A stretch of 64,000 bases of DNA from Urechis unicinctus (Eukaryota; Annelida; Polychaeta; Xenopneusta; Urechidae), in assembly GCA_034190875.2 (NCBI GenBank), contig CM067356.1:69110947-69174946 (forward strand). Reading direction: 5' to 3'. Shown one piece after another: positions 32,430 through 49,930 of this stretch; position 1 is the stretch's first letter; the number at the start of each line of letters is the position of its first letter. Both the position numbers and the translations under genes were made by a program. The notes below the pieces were generated by a model. It saw nothing but the letters and a program-made list of their open reading frames with translations, was not told the origin of the DNA and did no database searches.

Positions 32430-34855
32430 GTCTCAAGAACACTTTCATTGCGTCAATATACCACTTAACCATTGTTGGTATATTCTTCTGTAGCAAACTG
32501 TTGTAGCATTGCACCGAACATGCCACAAAATAGATTGCACGTGGCAGGACAATATATACGAACGCGGCCGGGAGAAGATTGTTATATGCGTACTCCAGCT
32601 GGAGCATCAACTATGCATGAGGTACAAGTAACAGGTAAGATGGAGTAAAGATTACCTATCTTCCCCAATCTTAGGTGAAGCATTGCACCAGAAGCTTTTA
32701 TTTCCTTTGGGATCGTTTTTTAGAAGCAGACTGATTGGTATTGGCAAAGCAACAAATGTGCCACGTTTTGCCACGATACACCTGCTCTTATGCATTCTGA
32801 CCATTTTCAGTCAATTTACTTTTTCAATCCTGGGACTGCATCAGACATATGTGACGATCACCTAAACAAGCAGTTTTCAAATTGAATGATGTTTTATCCA
32901 CAGGCAGCAATTTGTATAGAGATAAATGTTTCGAAAAGGCCTCATGGATAGTAAAGCATCTCATTTTGTAGCAAGTGTTCTCAGTTCAGCTGTCTTTTCG
33001 CACTGGCACTTTCATTTGAAATGTGGCTACACTTTTTTTAACATACTGGATAGAAATCTCCGTATGCTGTCACGATGGTAGCCATTGCGGTCAGAAAGTA
33101 TAGAGAGGGGTATTAAGGCTTCTTATCTGTAAAATGGGGACCCTGCGGTGCACTTATCGAAATAGGAAATGCCTTTCATCAATTATGTATAAGCACTTAA
33201 GTGGCAGTGTAACTTGTTTAACAAATCACTGCCATATGACCTCGCACGTATTTCCCAATACTGTAAGATGAGCAGCAGCATAATCCCAGTTGTATGACTT
33301 TTCTGCTCGTAGTGATAAGCCTAAAGGCTTCGGACTACGATAATATGCATATAAGAGTTTTCCTTTATTGCGCCCCGACTTGTTGTTAAACTTGCCTACA
33401 TGTCACATTTGCTCATGCCCCATGTCATCGTGGCCAATGGTTCGTTCTATCACAAAACTCACACTGCGTGCAAAATAATTTGAGCAACATTTCCCGAAAA
33501 ACTGCTGGCTTGCTAGTCGCTGTTGTCCCGTCCACGATTTCAGTAATTAATAAAATATACGAAAGTATTCTTATTCATTGATATACCTCAAGCACCAATC
33601 ATCATTGTTAAATAATTTTATATAAAATCTATCGTCAAAATATATGCAAATAGTTTGTTAATTGTGGTTAAAACTGCTGTAGATAGTAAACAACAATCAG
33701 CAATTGATATGTGTTCACTCAAGCACAATTAAAGAAAACATCAAATCACGTCTGTAACTAGTGAATACCGGTAAAAAGGGTTGTCAGTTGGATAGATCTG
33801 AGGCATCATGCCCACGTAAATTGAGATCATTAACAAAAGCATTAACTGTCTAGCAAATAATAACGAAAATTAAAGAAATCAAATCTATTTAGTTGGGGGG
33901 TCGTACGCATCAAGGTTGGCTACAAATCCTTTGAAGAATAACGGAAAGTTAGACTCATTCGTATTCAACACTCTTTAAGTGATCATGCACTATAGCAAGA
34001 CAGGTAAGCAATTATCTATGCTTAGTGGAAGCTGGTTATTCATTTTTCTGGTAGGTAGACAGGTAGGGCGTCATGAAATGTAATATCTACGTTGCTCAAG
34101 TGCGGTGAACACAATCCTAAATGTTCATGTTGTTTCAAGAAAGCCATTATCCCATCTACAACGGCCTTGTTAGGTACTACGCGAAACGTATTGGTGAGGG
34201 ATTGTTAAAAGTATAATATTAATCTATTGCTAATATATGTAATATTGCATCGTACTATAAAAGTAATTCATCATCTATTTTGTTGTCAACTAGCTCGAGT
34301 TAGATCATTTAATTAATAGGCGTTTTATGGCCACGGCATTATTCATCAACAAGCTCTACCATACAACATTTCATCCACCATGGCCGAAGTGCCAGGCTTG
34401 ATAACATTTCATGGGTTATTAGTGTGATTTGAGAGGCTTGGAACATGTGTGTCATGAATCAGTGACATTCAATGTAAAATCATCGCCCGCAGAACATTCA
34501 ATTACTGCTCGTTTAATGGGTGACATCATAGCCACGGAGATACGCTATGGAGATACTCTAACTTCTATTTACAGTCGCTTTATCTCATTTGCATTAAATC
34601 AATGCCCATACGCGTGCGTCTAACGTAAGTCCTCACCACTTACTTGAACGTACTACTTGTTTACTGTTTATCTCAACTTGCTAGCAAAAATACCAGATCC
34701 GGCCCCTATCTAAGAGACACGGCGAAGCACTTGTAATGCACACACATGGATAATAAAACAGCGATCCTTAATAATTAAATGAGATCGATATAAATATGCC
34801 TATTAAGTATTGTTGATTGTAAATACATCCGGGAACTCATATCAGCGAAATAAGA
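32430..34855. repeat. R2 repeat, copy 1
   Basis: It matches 45030-46560 at moderate to good identity: ACATGCCACAAAATAGATTGC, ACGCGGCCGGGA, CTTTTATTTCCTTTGGGATC, ACAAATCACTGCCATATGAC, TAAGTATTGTTGA. This copy has about 730 bp (roughly 33.9-34.63 kb) that the other lacks. No open frame is conserved between the two, so it reads as a noncoding duplicated block or interspersed element. Confidence 0.8.
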
Positions 34856-34859
34856 TTTT

Positions 34860-37151
<2,292 letters not shown>

Positions 37152-40100
37152 GGTTTTACTTGGTCCCCTCATTACAAAGAGAATGGGGCTTTGTTTCCGA
37201 TCAGTAGTATTTGCCTATTGCCTCGCCACAGCTAAAGAACTACGTTATTGCAAACATATTGCTGCATGCATTTAGGTAAATTGTCTTGATTGTGCAAAAC
37301 TGGTCCGGTCATGAAGTCAAGGTAATAATAGAGCGATGCACATCGTTCTAATGTTATTAATGAGGGCGCTATCATACAAGATATATGAATCGTGCTTGGC
37401 CATTATTATCGATAGTTGCAGTGAACCACCATATCACCTCAGTCTTACTCCAATATATATAAGCTGGGTCATATTGTCCTGAATGGCTGTGGTGAAATTC
37501 ATTGTCGTTGAAAGCATAAACGCTTAATATGTTTATGTGATTGACAAATGATATTAGCTGCTAGGACTTACTTGAATATAGCCACTTCATATTTGCGTAA
37601 AGCAAATGTGCTCGCGATTATCGTGTAGTTACTTCTACGAATGCCACTCCTTGTGACAAATTGTGTCATGTCTGTGCATCACTGTACACATGGACATACC
37701 TTATATCAATGCTTCGGTTACCTGATAATATTACCAATGCTTTCCATAACACGAGGACTGTCGTTATCTTCTTCATCTCAGATGGGAAATTATCAATCCG
37801 GTCATACAATGACATGCCATATTGCCTTACCATTGATTTTGCACATACCACTTGTGAAAGTTGTGCACTACGTGAAGAATTTCTGTCAGTTAAGACAATG
37901 TAATTGATTTTGGTAATAATCATGGAGAGAATTATAGGCATACTGCAAACGTTTAGACGCGGTGGGTTAGACACTATGCAGAACGACGCTGTAATTGATA
38001 TATTAACATCAGTTAAGCATTTGGGTGGCAATAAAGTGGCTAAGTCATTACAAAAGCTAGTTTTGTGATCATAAAAGCTCGTCGGGTGCGCATGAAATGC
38101 AAACCTGCTTCTCATATTCGATCACAGATACTTGAGGATAATAACTCGAGACAACCAACTCACATTAGGTTCAAATATATATCGATCACTGAACCCGTAA
38201 AAATAAAGCTCTGCTTGAATTGTCTTCGTGGTCTGAACCTATATCCCAGTCACGTGCTAATCAGTGGAATTGATTGCTCACAGCCTCGAAATTCCATTGA
38301 AACTTCTTCCGAGAGACAAATAGCAGAAAAAAGCGTTCTGACTACGGCAGACACACTGTTCGTATTGATTAACATCATTACATGGATTACTAGCGGGTTC
38401 TACACAATTAGAACGCCGAACGGATGGTTCTCTCGCTTTGCACCTAAAACTTCAACAATGCATTAACACATACCGAATACTATGCTGGGTAAAAACAACT
38501 GATGTTTTGAAAAGAATATGCAAAATGTACAATTAATGGAATGTGTCATAGACGGTTCCAACCTAATGACACTACACTTAACTGTAGTAATCAAATAACC
38601 ATGCTAAATACAATTTTTATAAAATCTGAAATAAACATCAACGGGGCATGGTTGGCTGTTTTATGGCACTCATGCTAAGCTGTAGCTGTATTAAAAACTC
38701 TCGTCAATATTAATCCAATACTGTTTAAAAAAATGGTTGACGTCTTGCAATAAGGTTATAATCCGCCGGTTGCACTTCAGATGCATTTTGTGTGCAATCA
38801 AACTGAGTTGAGACTTTTGGCATGGGAAGTTAATCTCCTTGATAGATACAAACAATCCTTCCCGAATCTCGGATCACTTTTCCAACAATCATCAATGATC
38901 CATTCGTCCGTCATCTAGAAAGCGTAAAGCCGTCAAATTATCATATCAGACGCTCGATGCCCCGCCATACACAATTCAACTTAATCGATCGGGTAATATG
39001 ACCAAAATGCATATCATTCTAACCTTGAAAATGAGGACGCCATCATATAAGATATATAAAGCTTTGCAACGGCGTCATAGCATAGATATTCAATATCTTT
39101 GCTATGCTCATCGGCCGCTCGAAATATTTAATGCTATCATATATAACTATTATTGCCGTTAGTACAATGCAGACAGTGTACTGTTACTATGGCGATACTT
39201 TTCAAATGCATTATGTTTTGGACCTTGCAATGCTTAAGTATACCACACGTAACGCATCAAATATTGAGGCATCACATATTGAGGTTAAATATATCAGGCA
39301 AAATGTCATTACTGCTTATAAGTTTATAAAATCAATAATGATTAGAAATTGACTGTCGCCATGACATTTTAACACAGTGAGCTGGTGTGCAAATACATCC
39401 GTGTTAGAGTTGTTTATTTCACTCGGATCGACGGCGGACTAGGTTTGACAATTTTGACAGGCTGAAAATTCCAGCGTGAAGAATCGACAAGGCAATGTGA
39501 CAGAACTAAACGTGTCTCCGTATCATTCCATGTTCATATCTTTTTTGCATCCAGGATAGAATCATTATAAAACAGTTTCCATTTCTGGGGAGAGAGAGAG
39601 ATAATGCGATTTGTCCCAAAGAGTTTATAAGGACAACGATTTTGAAGTAGGCTCCTTTATCACTGATGGGCATCGCATTCGTTCCGCTTTAGTGGACAAA
39701 CTTTGCAAGGGGGTCTGAAGTGTCTGGATGGCATGTCGGCTTATATTGATTTGTGAAGCCGTTGAATAGGATGACTTGAATCGAATGAGGAATCATAATC
39801 ACTATATGGATACAATTACGCCTTATAAGCTTAAGTGCATGGACTTAATATGTTGTACCGATGACAATCGTAGCAAATATCAGTGTTTGCAAACTTAATG
39901 CTCTAAGCTAAAATGGTAATTTTAGACGCCGTCAATCAACTTGAAATCGTCTGTAATGAGATTGCAGTGAGCCTACCATATTCGTAAGCTCGGACCATGG
40001 CTTCAAAGCATACTGTCTTTATGGAACGACATATATTAAAACAAATTCGCAGCACAGTAACACTCGTTGTCCTACTATACAATTTCATCCAGTTCCAATC

Positions 40101-40800
40101 GTCGAGTAGGTGGTGTATATATTCGACAACATGAATGTTTTCTTTATGCACATTAGGTGTCTATAGGAGGCTGTTAAAAAAATAATAAGGAGACGATATA
40201 CAGTAATAACTATCAACATTGACAACCTCGCAGTAGACAACCATATATATCCCGAATAATGCATGGTCAGTAAATCGATGCATGTGCTTGTGGCGCGCTC
40301 AAACGATACACAGCCATTTTCAGCATTGTGCTCGTCCACCCAAGCTCTCTTTTTGCATAGGATTGTGTACCGCAGCCAGCATTGCGCGAATGTATTAGAA
40401 GCATTGGATTTAGGATGGCAAATGAGCTACTGACACATTCGCTGGAAGGAACCAGTGGTGTATATCACTATATCATTTATAACGCAAATCAATTTAGTAA
40501 CCTTGATAACGATGCGCCGTCGGACACCGTGTGGGATAAAACTATCAGGCAGCAGCCAAACCATGCTTCCCGGTGTGCAAGCCAAGTAAGAGTCACATTA
40601 ATGACTGCTGAGGTCTACATAATACTGAGTAAACTGATATATTCGTGAGCGTCGTTTATGGACGTAACGCTGAACACAAGTGGAGCTATGGTCGTAATGT
40701 ATGGGTGCAATTGCACGCTAGTGACGTACCAGGCAGTTTAAAATCTATTGCGCATGTAGGCTGTAAATGGTTTTTTGCGGTGCTGACTGACCGTATAACT
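37152..40800. other. A+T-rich sequence, no gene recognised
   Basis: Frames of 80-150 codons on opposite strands at 37.64-38.47 kb overlap one another and show no family features. A weak internal similarity exists between about 37335-37400 and 39005-39070 (ATCATACAAGATATATGAA against ATCATATAAGATATATAAA). Confidence 0.35.
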
Positions 40801-40920
40801 ATTATACTTACTTCTACTGCTTCGGCTTCTTCTGCTACAACTGCTATTACTTCTGCTAATCACACTGGTTGTACCATTTCTACTGCTACTTCTAGCACAA
40901 CTAGCATTACTGCTGATGTT
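40801..40920. repeat. Degenerate (ACT/TCT/GCT) trinucleotide tract
   Basis: The plus strand reads as a Thr/Ser/Ala-rich stretch (TSTASASSATTAITSA...) because of an imperfect trinucleotide repeat. There is no evidence that it is translated. Confidence 0.6.
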
Positions 40921-40949
40921 CCGACTTTACAGATTAATAGGAGTGATTA

Positions 40950-43370
40950 AGCAACCAAGCAGATATTAGTCGCTCATAAATTCTAGAATAGTCCAAGCCT
41001 ACATTTTATCGCTCAAGGGTCATGCTTAGTGTGTTATTGTGTAACTGCTAATTTATAAAGGGCGGATTGCCCTTCTCTTCATGGACATCAGATAGGAAGA
41101 GCTATCAATGTCATAGGACTTCCCGGATGGCAACTAATTCTTATAATGATGCTCCATGAGGAGACGTGAGGAGACGTTTGGCTGAACACAAACTTTACTG
41201 CGTTTCAGGTACACTCAGCAGCAACCATCGACAAGCATCTGTTCATGTGTTCTTATCGTCTACACATGCACTCGAGTTTTATTGTGTTTTGAAACGAATA
41301 AAACATGTTGAACACGTTGGACGCAAATAATTCCAACGCTGCACCATAGGTCATATACTAAGTATGACAGAAACTAATATAAAAAGAACTTAATGATTGT
41401 TTTGAAAATCTGACACTTGTGATCCGCGCATAGAAAGAGTCGGTACCTACCTGGCTATTCATGAACTGTGTGACATACAATCTCATTAGTCGCATGAACT
41501 ACAGGTTTTTATAGCAATGTAGTGATTTTACCCAAACTATGGTTCGTGGATCTATGTCATCTGTGCCAACTTGCAGCAAACTAGTAGTGCAATTTTCTGT
41601 TCACATGTGAGATTTTCACGGTATTTAGACTACGGACAATTCTCTCTGAAAGTAACTACAATATGTATGATAATAGGCTCGATGGGAGACCACACGGGCG
41701 CATAGCCGTATAAACGCAACAACGATGCATGAGCCTGGTGGCATCGATGTGTTACGGCACAATATGGCTGATAATGATGGGCAGGCTCTATTAGCTTGCA
41801 CATGCCTTCATTTGATTACCTGCTGAAACAAAGTTATAACATTTTGCCTGCGTACCTACTTCAAATCGATATAATTGTGAATCATCTTGTGAACTTGTAG
41901 ATTGTATGTTTTATGGTTGTTCCGCGAGTTGCTTTTGTAAGGTTTATCCGCATCACTGCGTTGGCAATGTATAGCATACATTCATAGCCAATTGCTGTTT
42001 CAGATAACAAAAGGCGTTATGTGGCAGATATCACGCCCCCAAACATTTATCAGCAGCGCAGCCTTCCATGGGTTGCCATTACGACTAATTGCCTGAAAGC
42101 TTCTACATGGACAGGACGCAATCAAGGGCATTGAAAAAAATATTCGAAGACGTGTCTGACATGTGAAAACGGAGCAATTATCAATCTTTAAATAACTATG
42201 TTATGACATATTTGGCACAGACGAGAGAAAAGTGTTCCGACAACTCAATTACTGAATACTTCCATTAGCGCGTAAAAGTTGGATTTAATGATCGAAACTC
42301 AACAAGCTGAAAGATTTGTGGGTCATGTCTGATAAGGATAAGCAGTGTTTGCGATCGCTATACTCATGTGACAATATTAATTTGTAATACGCTGATACAG
42401 ATAACAAGGTGTAATGAAGTATTTGACTATTTAGTATTGCGTAACGTGCAAGTATTATTATAGTCGTCCAGTCAACTGTTCTCAAACGATTATTATTGTG
42501 TTCTATTCCGCTAATTGTTCATTGCATCATCCTAATTATAACTGAATACTTTGTTATCAAATGTTGCTAATGCCATTACAGATTGTGACATGCAACCACG
42601 ACATGGTTTGAAATTTATCGTAATACTTCCATTATCTCGTACTATTGATGCTGATTTTTCCTGTAATCCTATTTACGATCCAACCTAAACTAGCTGCCAG
42701 TAGGACTAAAGGAAGTCATCGCTCCATTCATAAGACAATACGTACTGATAATATGCTTCTACCGATCTCATGAGAATATGAAGTGTTAAACAGTGTGGTG
42801 TAATCATTTTTAGTATTTATTAAATATGCTAGTCAACATTATTCCCTGATGAATCGTTTACGTTGCTGCTGAAATATTGTTCATGATTTAACGGCCAGCA
42901 TTGAAATACCTGTGTGATGTGTATTCCATTCGTTGATAAGATAAACTGGCCAATATCTCGCAACTGCTTGCATTGCTTTTTCTGTTGTTTTTCCCTAAGC
43001 CTGCGACCTTTGTTCAAATAATAATCTATTTGCGCAACAGTTGTAAGGATCAGGTGATTGCTTTAAAGTTTTGTCTTGCCAACAGTCAGCGTCAGCACAT
43101 GACAGCAAATCGCTCGACCGATCCCGATGCAGGGGAATAATTCCGCATTAATGATCACGTGCCTTGGCTGAGCTGATATAGGTCACTCCTTGCCAAATTG
43201 ATTGAGAGTATATCTACTTAGACTAAATCGACAATGCAACGAAGGTAAACCGCTTCTTAGTTGTCTTATTGACTGATAATTATACGAAACACCCATACAG
43301 ATGCCTAAGCTACGGATAAAGGCTTGTCATATATAATCGTTCTTTACTAAAACATTCTACGTCATCTCGG
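40950..43370. other. A+T-rich sequence, no gene recognised
   Basis: Only chance frames. It contains a 10-bp tandem duplication (GAGGAGACGT) at about 41159-41180. Confidence 0.35.
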
Positions 43371-44465
43371 AATATCCTATTTATTGATTTAGTTTATGGA
43401 GTGTTCCATGGGAAACAGTGCAACAGGATTGATAGCAATGCCTGCCACCGCCAGGTGACACTAGGTTACCCTGAAAATATCAAGTGAATAGTAAAATAAT
43501 GGCTCTTTTATATACGATTTGGCCGTTTTTGAAAGGTGCCGGTTGACCAGTAAGACGACCACGCTGTCAAACGCCTGCTATTGAATTGCGAACCAAAACC
43601 CCAGCTACTCCATCAAAGTTGCCACCATGATAGATTACGTCCAGGCGGTAAGGTTCTGTTATCCGAGGAGGCGCCACAAGTACTAACTAAGAATTGATTT
43701 ATGGCCTACTCGAAATAAAAGCAATTATCAAATTGGCTATATCGGTGCTTAATCCTGGATGCCATTCATATCATCGATTTTTATTCTGCAACACGTTTGT
43801 CGGCATTTCAAAAAACTTCCATCGTCACATTAACACAACTGTCGCATTATTGAACAAGCTTTGTCTTGGAAATGCGAATTTATGTTCGCGCTTTTTTATT
43901 TATCTAATAGTAGAAACTTTGTAGTATCCGATCTCGAGGGGGCAATTACTCTGTACACGCTAATGTTATGCTTATCTACTGCAGAAACAAAGACGTGCAT
44001 AGTATGTTTGTTTGATTGGCCGCATTTGTCCGGCAGTTTTTTGTCAAGGTAGGAAATGGAAATGGGAAAATAACCTAGTAAAACTGTTTGACTCATAACA
44101 TCTTACCAACGCCTACTATTGGATAGAATATGGTTCCCCAATCATTATGCATCCTGTTTCTGTCATTTTTGTCCGGAGCAAGGCACATATCCCATGATAT
44201 ACATCGTTAGATGTATTCGATTTCAGTCAATCTGTTCAATTCTCATAAAACATTATTGATCTTCTAATATTCTTTCGTTATGACAGATTTGACATGTTAT
44301 GTGCCTGCATGTTTTCAGATATTCTCGAGTAGTAACTAGCACAACATAATGTACAACATAACATCATAAGAAGTATGGTTTGTTATTGCTTTTACCCGTC
44401 ATGGTATATGTTGTCCGTTGCTTTGGTTAAGCACAGCAATGACCGTGTCGGCTGCAAACTACTAG
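43370..44465. repeat. Second copy of the 26.26-27.2 kb block, including R1
   Basis: It runs parallel to 26260-27200 and then to R1 (GCTTTGGTTAAGCACAGCAATG as in copy 1 at about 2391). It is cut by the TA-rich array at 44477. Confidence 0.72.
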
Positions 44466-44476
44466 ATATACACTGC

Positions 44477-44515
<39 letters not shown>

Positions 44516-44797
44516 TTTTATATTTATATATTTCCATATATGTATATAGCTATATATATATGCATACATATATATATAATTATGTATATATATATTTATA
44601 TATATGTATGTATATATATATATATGTATATATATATATTTATATATATATGTATGTATATATGTATATAAATATATATATATATGTATGTATATATATA
44701 TGTATATACATATATATATACATAGTTTTATATATATATATACATATATATATACATATATATATACATATATATACATATATATATATAATCATAT

Positions 44798-44869
<72 letters not shown>
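44477..44869. repeat. Complex TA/TATG microsatellite
   Basis: Degenerate (TA)n with TATGTA interruptions, ending in about 70 bp of pure TA. Confidence 0.95.
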
Positions 44870-44870
<1 letters not shown>

Positions 44871-45029
44871 CAAATAGAATATCATTGTAATTAAGCATTA
44901 TGGATGTTGAATTTGAAATCGAACAGTGACTCATTGGTACATGATAGTCATTTGCATGTGTACAACAACCTTGCACTAACTGAGGAAGAAATGTATTGAA
45001 GTGAAATTGAAATAACAGCAATATGTATT

Positions 45030-46560
45030 TAAGCCCAGCTTAACCATTCGTGGTATATTGTTCAGTCGCACACTGCTGTAACAAAGCATCGAACATGCCA
45101 CAAAATAGATTGCACGTAGCAGGTGAATGCATTCTAACGCGGCCGGGAATAGATGTTAATCTGCGTACTCCAGCTGCATCATGAATTGTGCATGAGGTAC
45201 AAGTAACAGGTAAGATGCAGTAAAGGATGACCAATCTTTACCAATCTGAGGTGAAGCATTTCAACAGAAGCTTTTATTTCCTTTGGGATCGTTTCATAGA
45301 AGAGGACTGATTGGTATTGGTAAAGCAACAAACGTGCTATGTTTTGCCACGTGACACCTGCTCTTTTGCATTCTGACCATTTTCGGTCAGTTTACTTTTT
45401 CAATGCTGGGACTGCATCAGACATATGTGACAATCACATAAACAAGCAGTTTTCAAATTGAATAATGTTTTGTCCACAGGCAGTCATTTGTATAGTTAAA
45501 TGCTTCGAAAATGCCTCATGGATAGTACAGCAGCCTATTTTGTTGCAAATGTTCTCTATTCAGCTATCCTTTCGTACCATCTGACGCTTTTGCTTGAAAT
45601 GAGGCTACACTTAATTTAACATACTGGATAGCACACACCCTATGTTATGTTATTTATTCAACAAATCACTGCCATATGACATAGTACTACAGATACGTTT
45701 TGTTAATCCATTTCTATACCTCGCACGTATCTCACAAGATTGTTGCGCCCCGACATGTTGTTAAATTGCCTATATGTCATATACGCTCATTGCAGCAGCT
45801 AAACTGGCATATTTTTTATAGGCGTGAATATTGATTAATTGATGTCTAAAGTCATCGTGGCCAATCGTTCGTTCCATCACCTTACTCACATCGCAAGCAA
45901 AATGATTTATTTAATTTCCGTGGGCTTGAAGGTGGCTGTTGTCATTTTGTTTTCCATCCTATGCTCAACTATAACTAGTGACGCCTGCCAATCATTAGTA
46001 AAATATACAACTGTGTGATTATCCAAGGATATAGCGCAAGCGCCGATCTTCTTATATGAAATAATTGTATCTAAAATCTATCATCAAAATATATAGCATA
46101 TAGATTGTAAATGGTGGTAAAGACTGTTTTAAATAGTAGATAAGTATCAGCAATGAATATGAGTTCGTGTAAGCACAATTAACGAAAACAACAAATCACG
46201 TCTGTTGTAATTAATGAATACCGATTAGAATGGTCCATTAACACTTACTTACCTCGGACTGTAACGATCAACTCCAAAACCATGGAGAGACACTAATTTC
46301 TATCAACAGTCACTTTTTCACATTGACATCAAGATTATTCTTAAACTTGTGCATATAAAGCAAGTCATCACTTTCTTGCTCTTTTTGTTCTATGTTTACA
46401 GGTTATCTCAGCTTACTAGCAACAATACCAGATCCCCAACCTATCTAAGACGCACGGCGAGATACTTGTAATGCACACAAATTGATAATAACATTGCGAT
46501 CTTTAATAATGAAATGAGACCAACGTAAATATGCCCATTAAGTATTGTTGAACATAAAAT
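45030..46560. repeat. R2 repeat, copy 2
   Basis: Counterpart of 32430-34855. See that entry for the matching landmarks. It lies about 570 bp after the second 26-kb block copy, so the relative order of the two blocks is the same in both places. Confidence 0.8.
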
Positions 46561-46564
46561 TATA

Positions 46565-48106
46565 TTCGTATAACATCACGATTGATGCTCTAGGCAAAAT
46601 TCAAGGGAAAGTACAAAGGGTAATGAACCGACGGGGAGCCCTAAAGTCTTCATAAAAAGTCGAAGACCTCATCTTTGCTGGTAATAAATTTAGTGAATGC
46701 ATCCAATTGCACTAGCAGATCGCATACTGATGGTCACGATAACTAATAAGAGGCAACAAGCATCCATTAACATTAAATAATGCTGTGGTAGGATCCTGTA
46801 TGTCTATCATCAACTGCTGTAATAATATGAATTTGATGTACAATGCGATGAAGTGTAGAGGGCGGTAGCATTTTGACGCATCATTTCATTAACTTTAATA
46901 TATTGCACTTCCTAGGTAATATTGAGATTTCGTGCAGTAAAGTCAACAGCTGGTTGGACACTAAAATTTGTTTTGTTGTAATATTAAGGCCCAAGTTTAC
47001 AGTCTTCCGCCCTAGTTGTTTCCAGGGATTCCACTGAGGTACCGTCAATAAAGGAAGACAATACTACGTGGCAGTGCTTGGCCTATATTTCAAACTACAC
47101 GTGCGATTGTTTGTAAATGAGATGTAGTTGGCTCTCGCTCTTCTCTCGTGATGTGTGCTTACATCTCTAATATAGTGTGCATCAGCAATAAATGACAATC
47201 GAAGCCGGTCTGGTTAGGGGTGAACTACGACCCGTTGCCACTTTACAGTACTAACCAAGAATTGAGTAGTGTAAAGTAAGAGCTTTATGTGGTCGAATGA
47301 TATTTATAAGTAGATTATATCTAATCAAATAAAGTTTTGGGCATTAAGCGCTGAAAATTTGGAAACATTTGATAGGATTAAGAACAAATTCGCCGAAAAG
47401 GATACTTTTCTGTTTAACATCTATTTGCATTGCGAGATGACTCGGACGTGGATTAAGCTGACGAATATGTATCTTGCTTGACACAAGATTATTTTTTTCT
47501 GCAATTTTTTTGATGGTTCGTCATGTTGCTGAATTAACTATTCTTTACCAAACGGAATGGCACTACGCAATTTTGCGAACATTGAGGCATTTCTACTACA
47601 TACAAACCAACTCTGTTCTGTGAAATATTCGAGCTACAGTGGAAGTGCAAAAGAAGTCATTATTTACATGCCTTGAACTGAAAAATGGCGCATATTCTGT
47701 CAACATTAGGCATGTGATGTAACTAGAACCACAATGATTCATATTTGTATAACAGCTGTTTGACAGCTGCATCTTTGAAGGTAACATGTTGAGGTTTGCT
47801 ATGACGCAATGCAACGTTCGTTGCAAGTGACGTTTTTTTCTTGAAAGGGATGTTCCATTGGTATTCATTAACATGTGAATACATGATTCCGGAGCATCAG
47901 TATTCAAAGGGAAATGCAAGCCGGGTTATGGTGGGCAATTGGACGCGTCGCGAAGCGGTGCATATTTTCTGTAATTACTACAAATTCGGTTATGTAACAA
48001 AAGAGCTGAATGTGGTGAAACGCTATAATTCGATTTGTAGCATCGTATTTTTGAAAGAAAAACAGGAAGACATATTTGATAAGGGTTAATAACTGATATG
48101 TGAAAA
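46565..48106. other. A+T-rich sequence, no gene recognised
   Basis: The plus frame 47841-48089 and its minus counterpart have no family features. Confidence 0.35.
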
Positions 48107-48492
48107 TCATATATATATATATATAGATATATATATATATATATATATATAGAGATATATATATATATATATATATATTATATAGAGATATATATATATA
48201 TATCTATAGATAATAGAGATATATCTATATATATATATCTATCTATCTCTCTCTCTCTCTCCCTATCTCTATAGTAGTCTATATATAGGTATATATGTAT
48301 ATATCTATATATAAGTATATATATAAATATCTCTCCATATATATCGCTATAGATATATTTATATATTCGTCTATATGTATTAAATATCTGTATATATATA
48401 TATATTTTTTATTTGTATATATGTATATATATATGTATATATATATATCAACGTTCTAATATATATAAGTGTATATATATATATATATACAT
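48107..48492. repeat. Complex TA microsatellite with CT block
   Basis: TA with AGAGATATA in the left part and CTATCTCTCTCTCTC in the middle. Same flavour as 25891-26256 but less symmetric. Confidence 0.9.
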
Positions 48493-48949
48493 GCTTCAGT
48501 CTCTACGATAACAACCACACACCACCCTTTAAACTCAAGGACGATATTTCCCTGTATCCTGCATGCACTTTGCCGTATGTTAGTGTAAATCAAGCGGTAG
48601 GATATTAAGGGTCATATGCCCTTGCAGGAAGCGTTGTTGATTCTGTCTCCATGGTGCACAGCAGCTTTTGTCTGCTTTCATGGTTATCAAGCAAGTGAGA
48701 TGCCCGCCAAAAATGCGGATGAATAGGGCAATATCATTGCAGGTCTGTCGGCGATTGATCATATTATATACAATATAATATAATTTATATTTGTGCAATC
48801 CGTTAATGATGTTCCATTTAATCCTAATGCACCATTATATTAGCGATTGTGCAGCAATAATACGGATTGCATATATTCCTTAACGCACTCCATGCATCAG
48901 CCACACCGATAGTCATTGTATACGATAGTATATACTTAATTGATGAAGA

Positions 48950-49270
48950 GCAAATATATTATTTTCCAATATCGATTATTCGTCCGGCAGCTTACTTTCT
49001 ATGTTAATGGCGTTTGATGTATAGATGAAAGTAGGTAGCTCAAATCTGTACCTACTTACAAATAGAATATGCTTCCCCAGTCAGAATTCAAATGGCCCTT
49101 ATCATTTTTTATCATTTTGTACGTAAATTTATATGTATCAACACGTGCATCCCCTAGGAGTAGTATATTTCAGTCTTTTTGTCCACATATGTTATAATAT
49201 GGGGCTCCCGTAGTGTTAGGTTGTGGGATGAAAGTATGACATGTAATGTGTGCCTTCTTGCTTCGTTGCA
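48950..49270. repeat. R1 family, strongly diverged copy
   Basis: CCTACTTACAAATAGAATATGCTTCCCCAG-like sequence (49060 on) follows 44103 on in the same order: TATATTTCAGTC, GTCC, TATGACATGTAATGTG. Moderate similarity only. Confidence 0.5.
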
Positions 49271-49631
49271 GCAATGATTAATTGCTTAGAGTACCCCTGG
49301 ATTTATATCGGTTCGTAATGACAACAGGTGTTCGAAGAAGCTAGGAATTTCGAATTGAAAGATCAGCTACTGCATGCTACATTTTTGAAAAGTAGTTGAG
49401 TTGTTTTGTCAATCAAGTAGCCATCTGTGGTCTATTCGAAAAGTAAATTCACCAGTATTATATTATCGTTCGTGATAACAATGCTAATATATCAGTCTAA
49501 CAAGTGCTAAAAATGGTTAGGTTATTCTGCCTCAAAGGATAATCTGGAGATACACAGGCATAACAACCAAATTACACAAGCAAACACACAGGCTCATATT
49601 TGCAAGCATTCTCAGCGACAGTGATATAACA

Positions 49632-49724
<93 letters not shown>

Positions 49725-49859
49725 GATATATGTATATATATATTAATATATTATATATATATACATATATATATGTATGTATATATATAAATATATCGAT
49801 ATATATATATATGTATATATATATCTATTTAGATATATATATATATATTTATATATATT

Positions 49860-49891
<32 letters not shown>

Positions 49892-49930
49892 TATATATAT
49901 TGATATGTATATATAGATATGTATATATTT
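49632..49930. repeat. (TA)n microsatellite, degenerate right half
   Basis: Pure TA to about 49720, then TA with TATGTA, TTTATA and ATCGATA interruptions. Confidence 0.95.

Noticed and set aside
40645..40950. Ser/Thr-rich mucin-like frame
   Set aside because: It is explained by a degenerate trinucleotide repeat. No signal peptide, splice site or flanking coding sequence.
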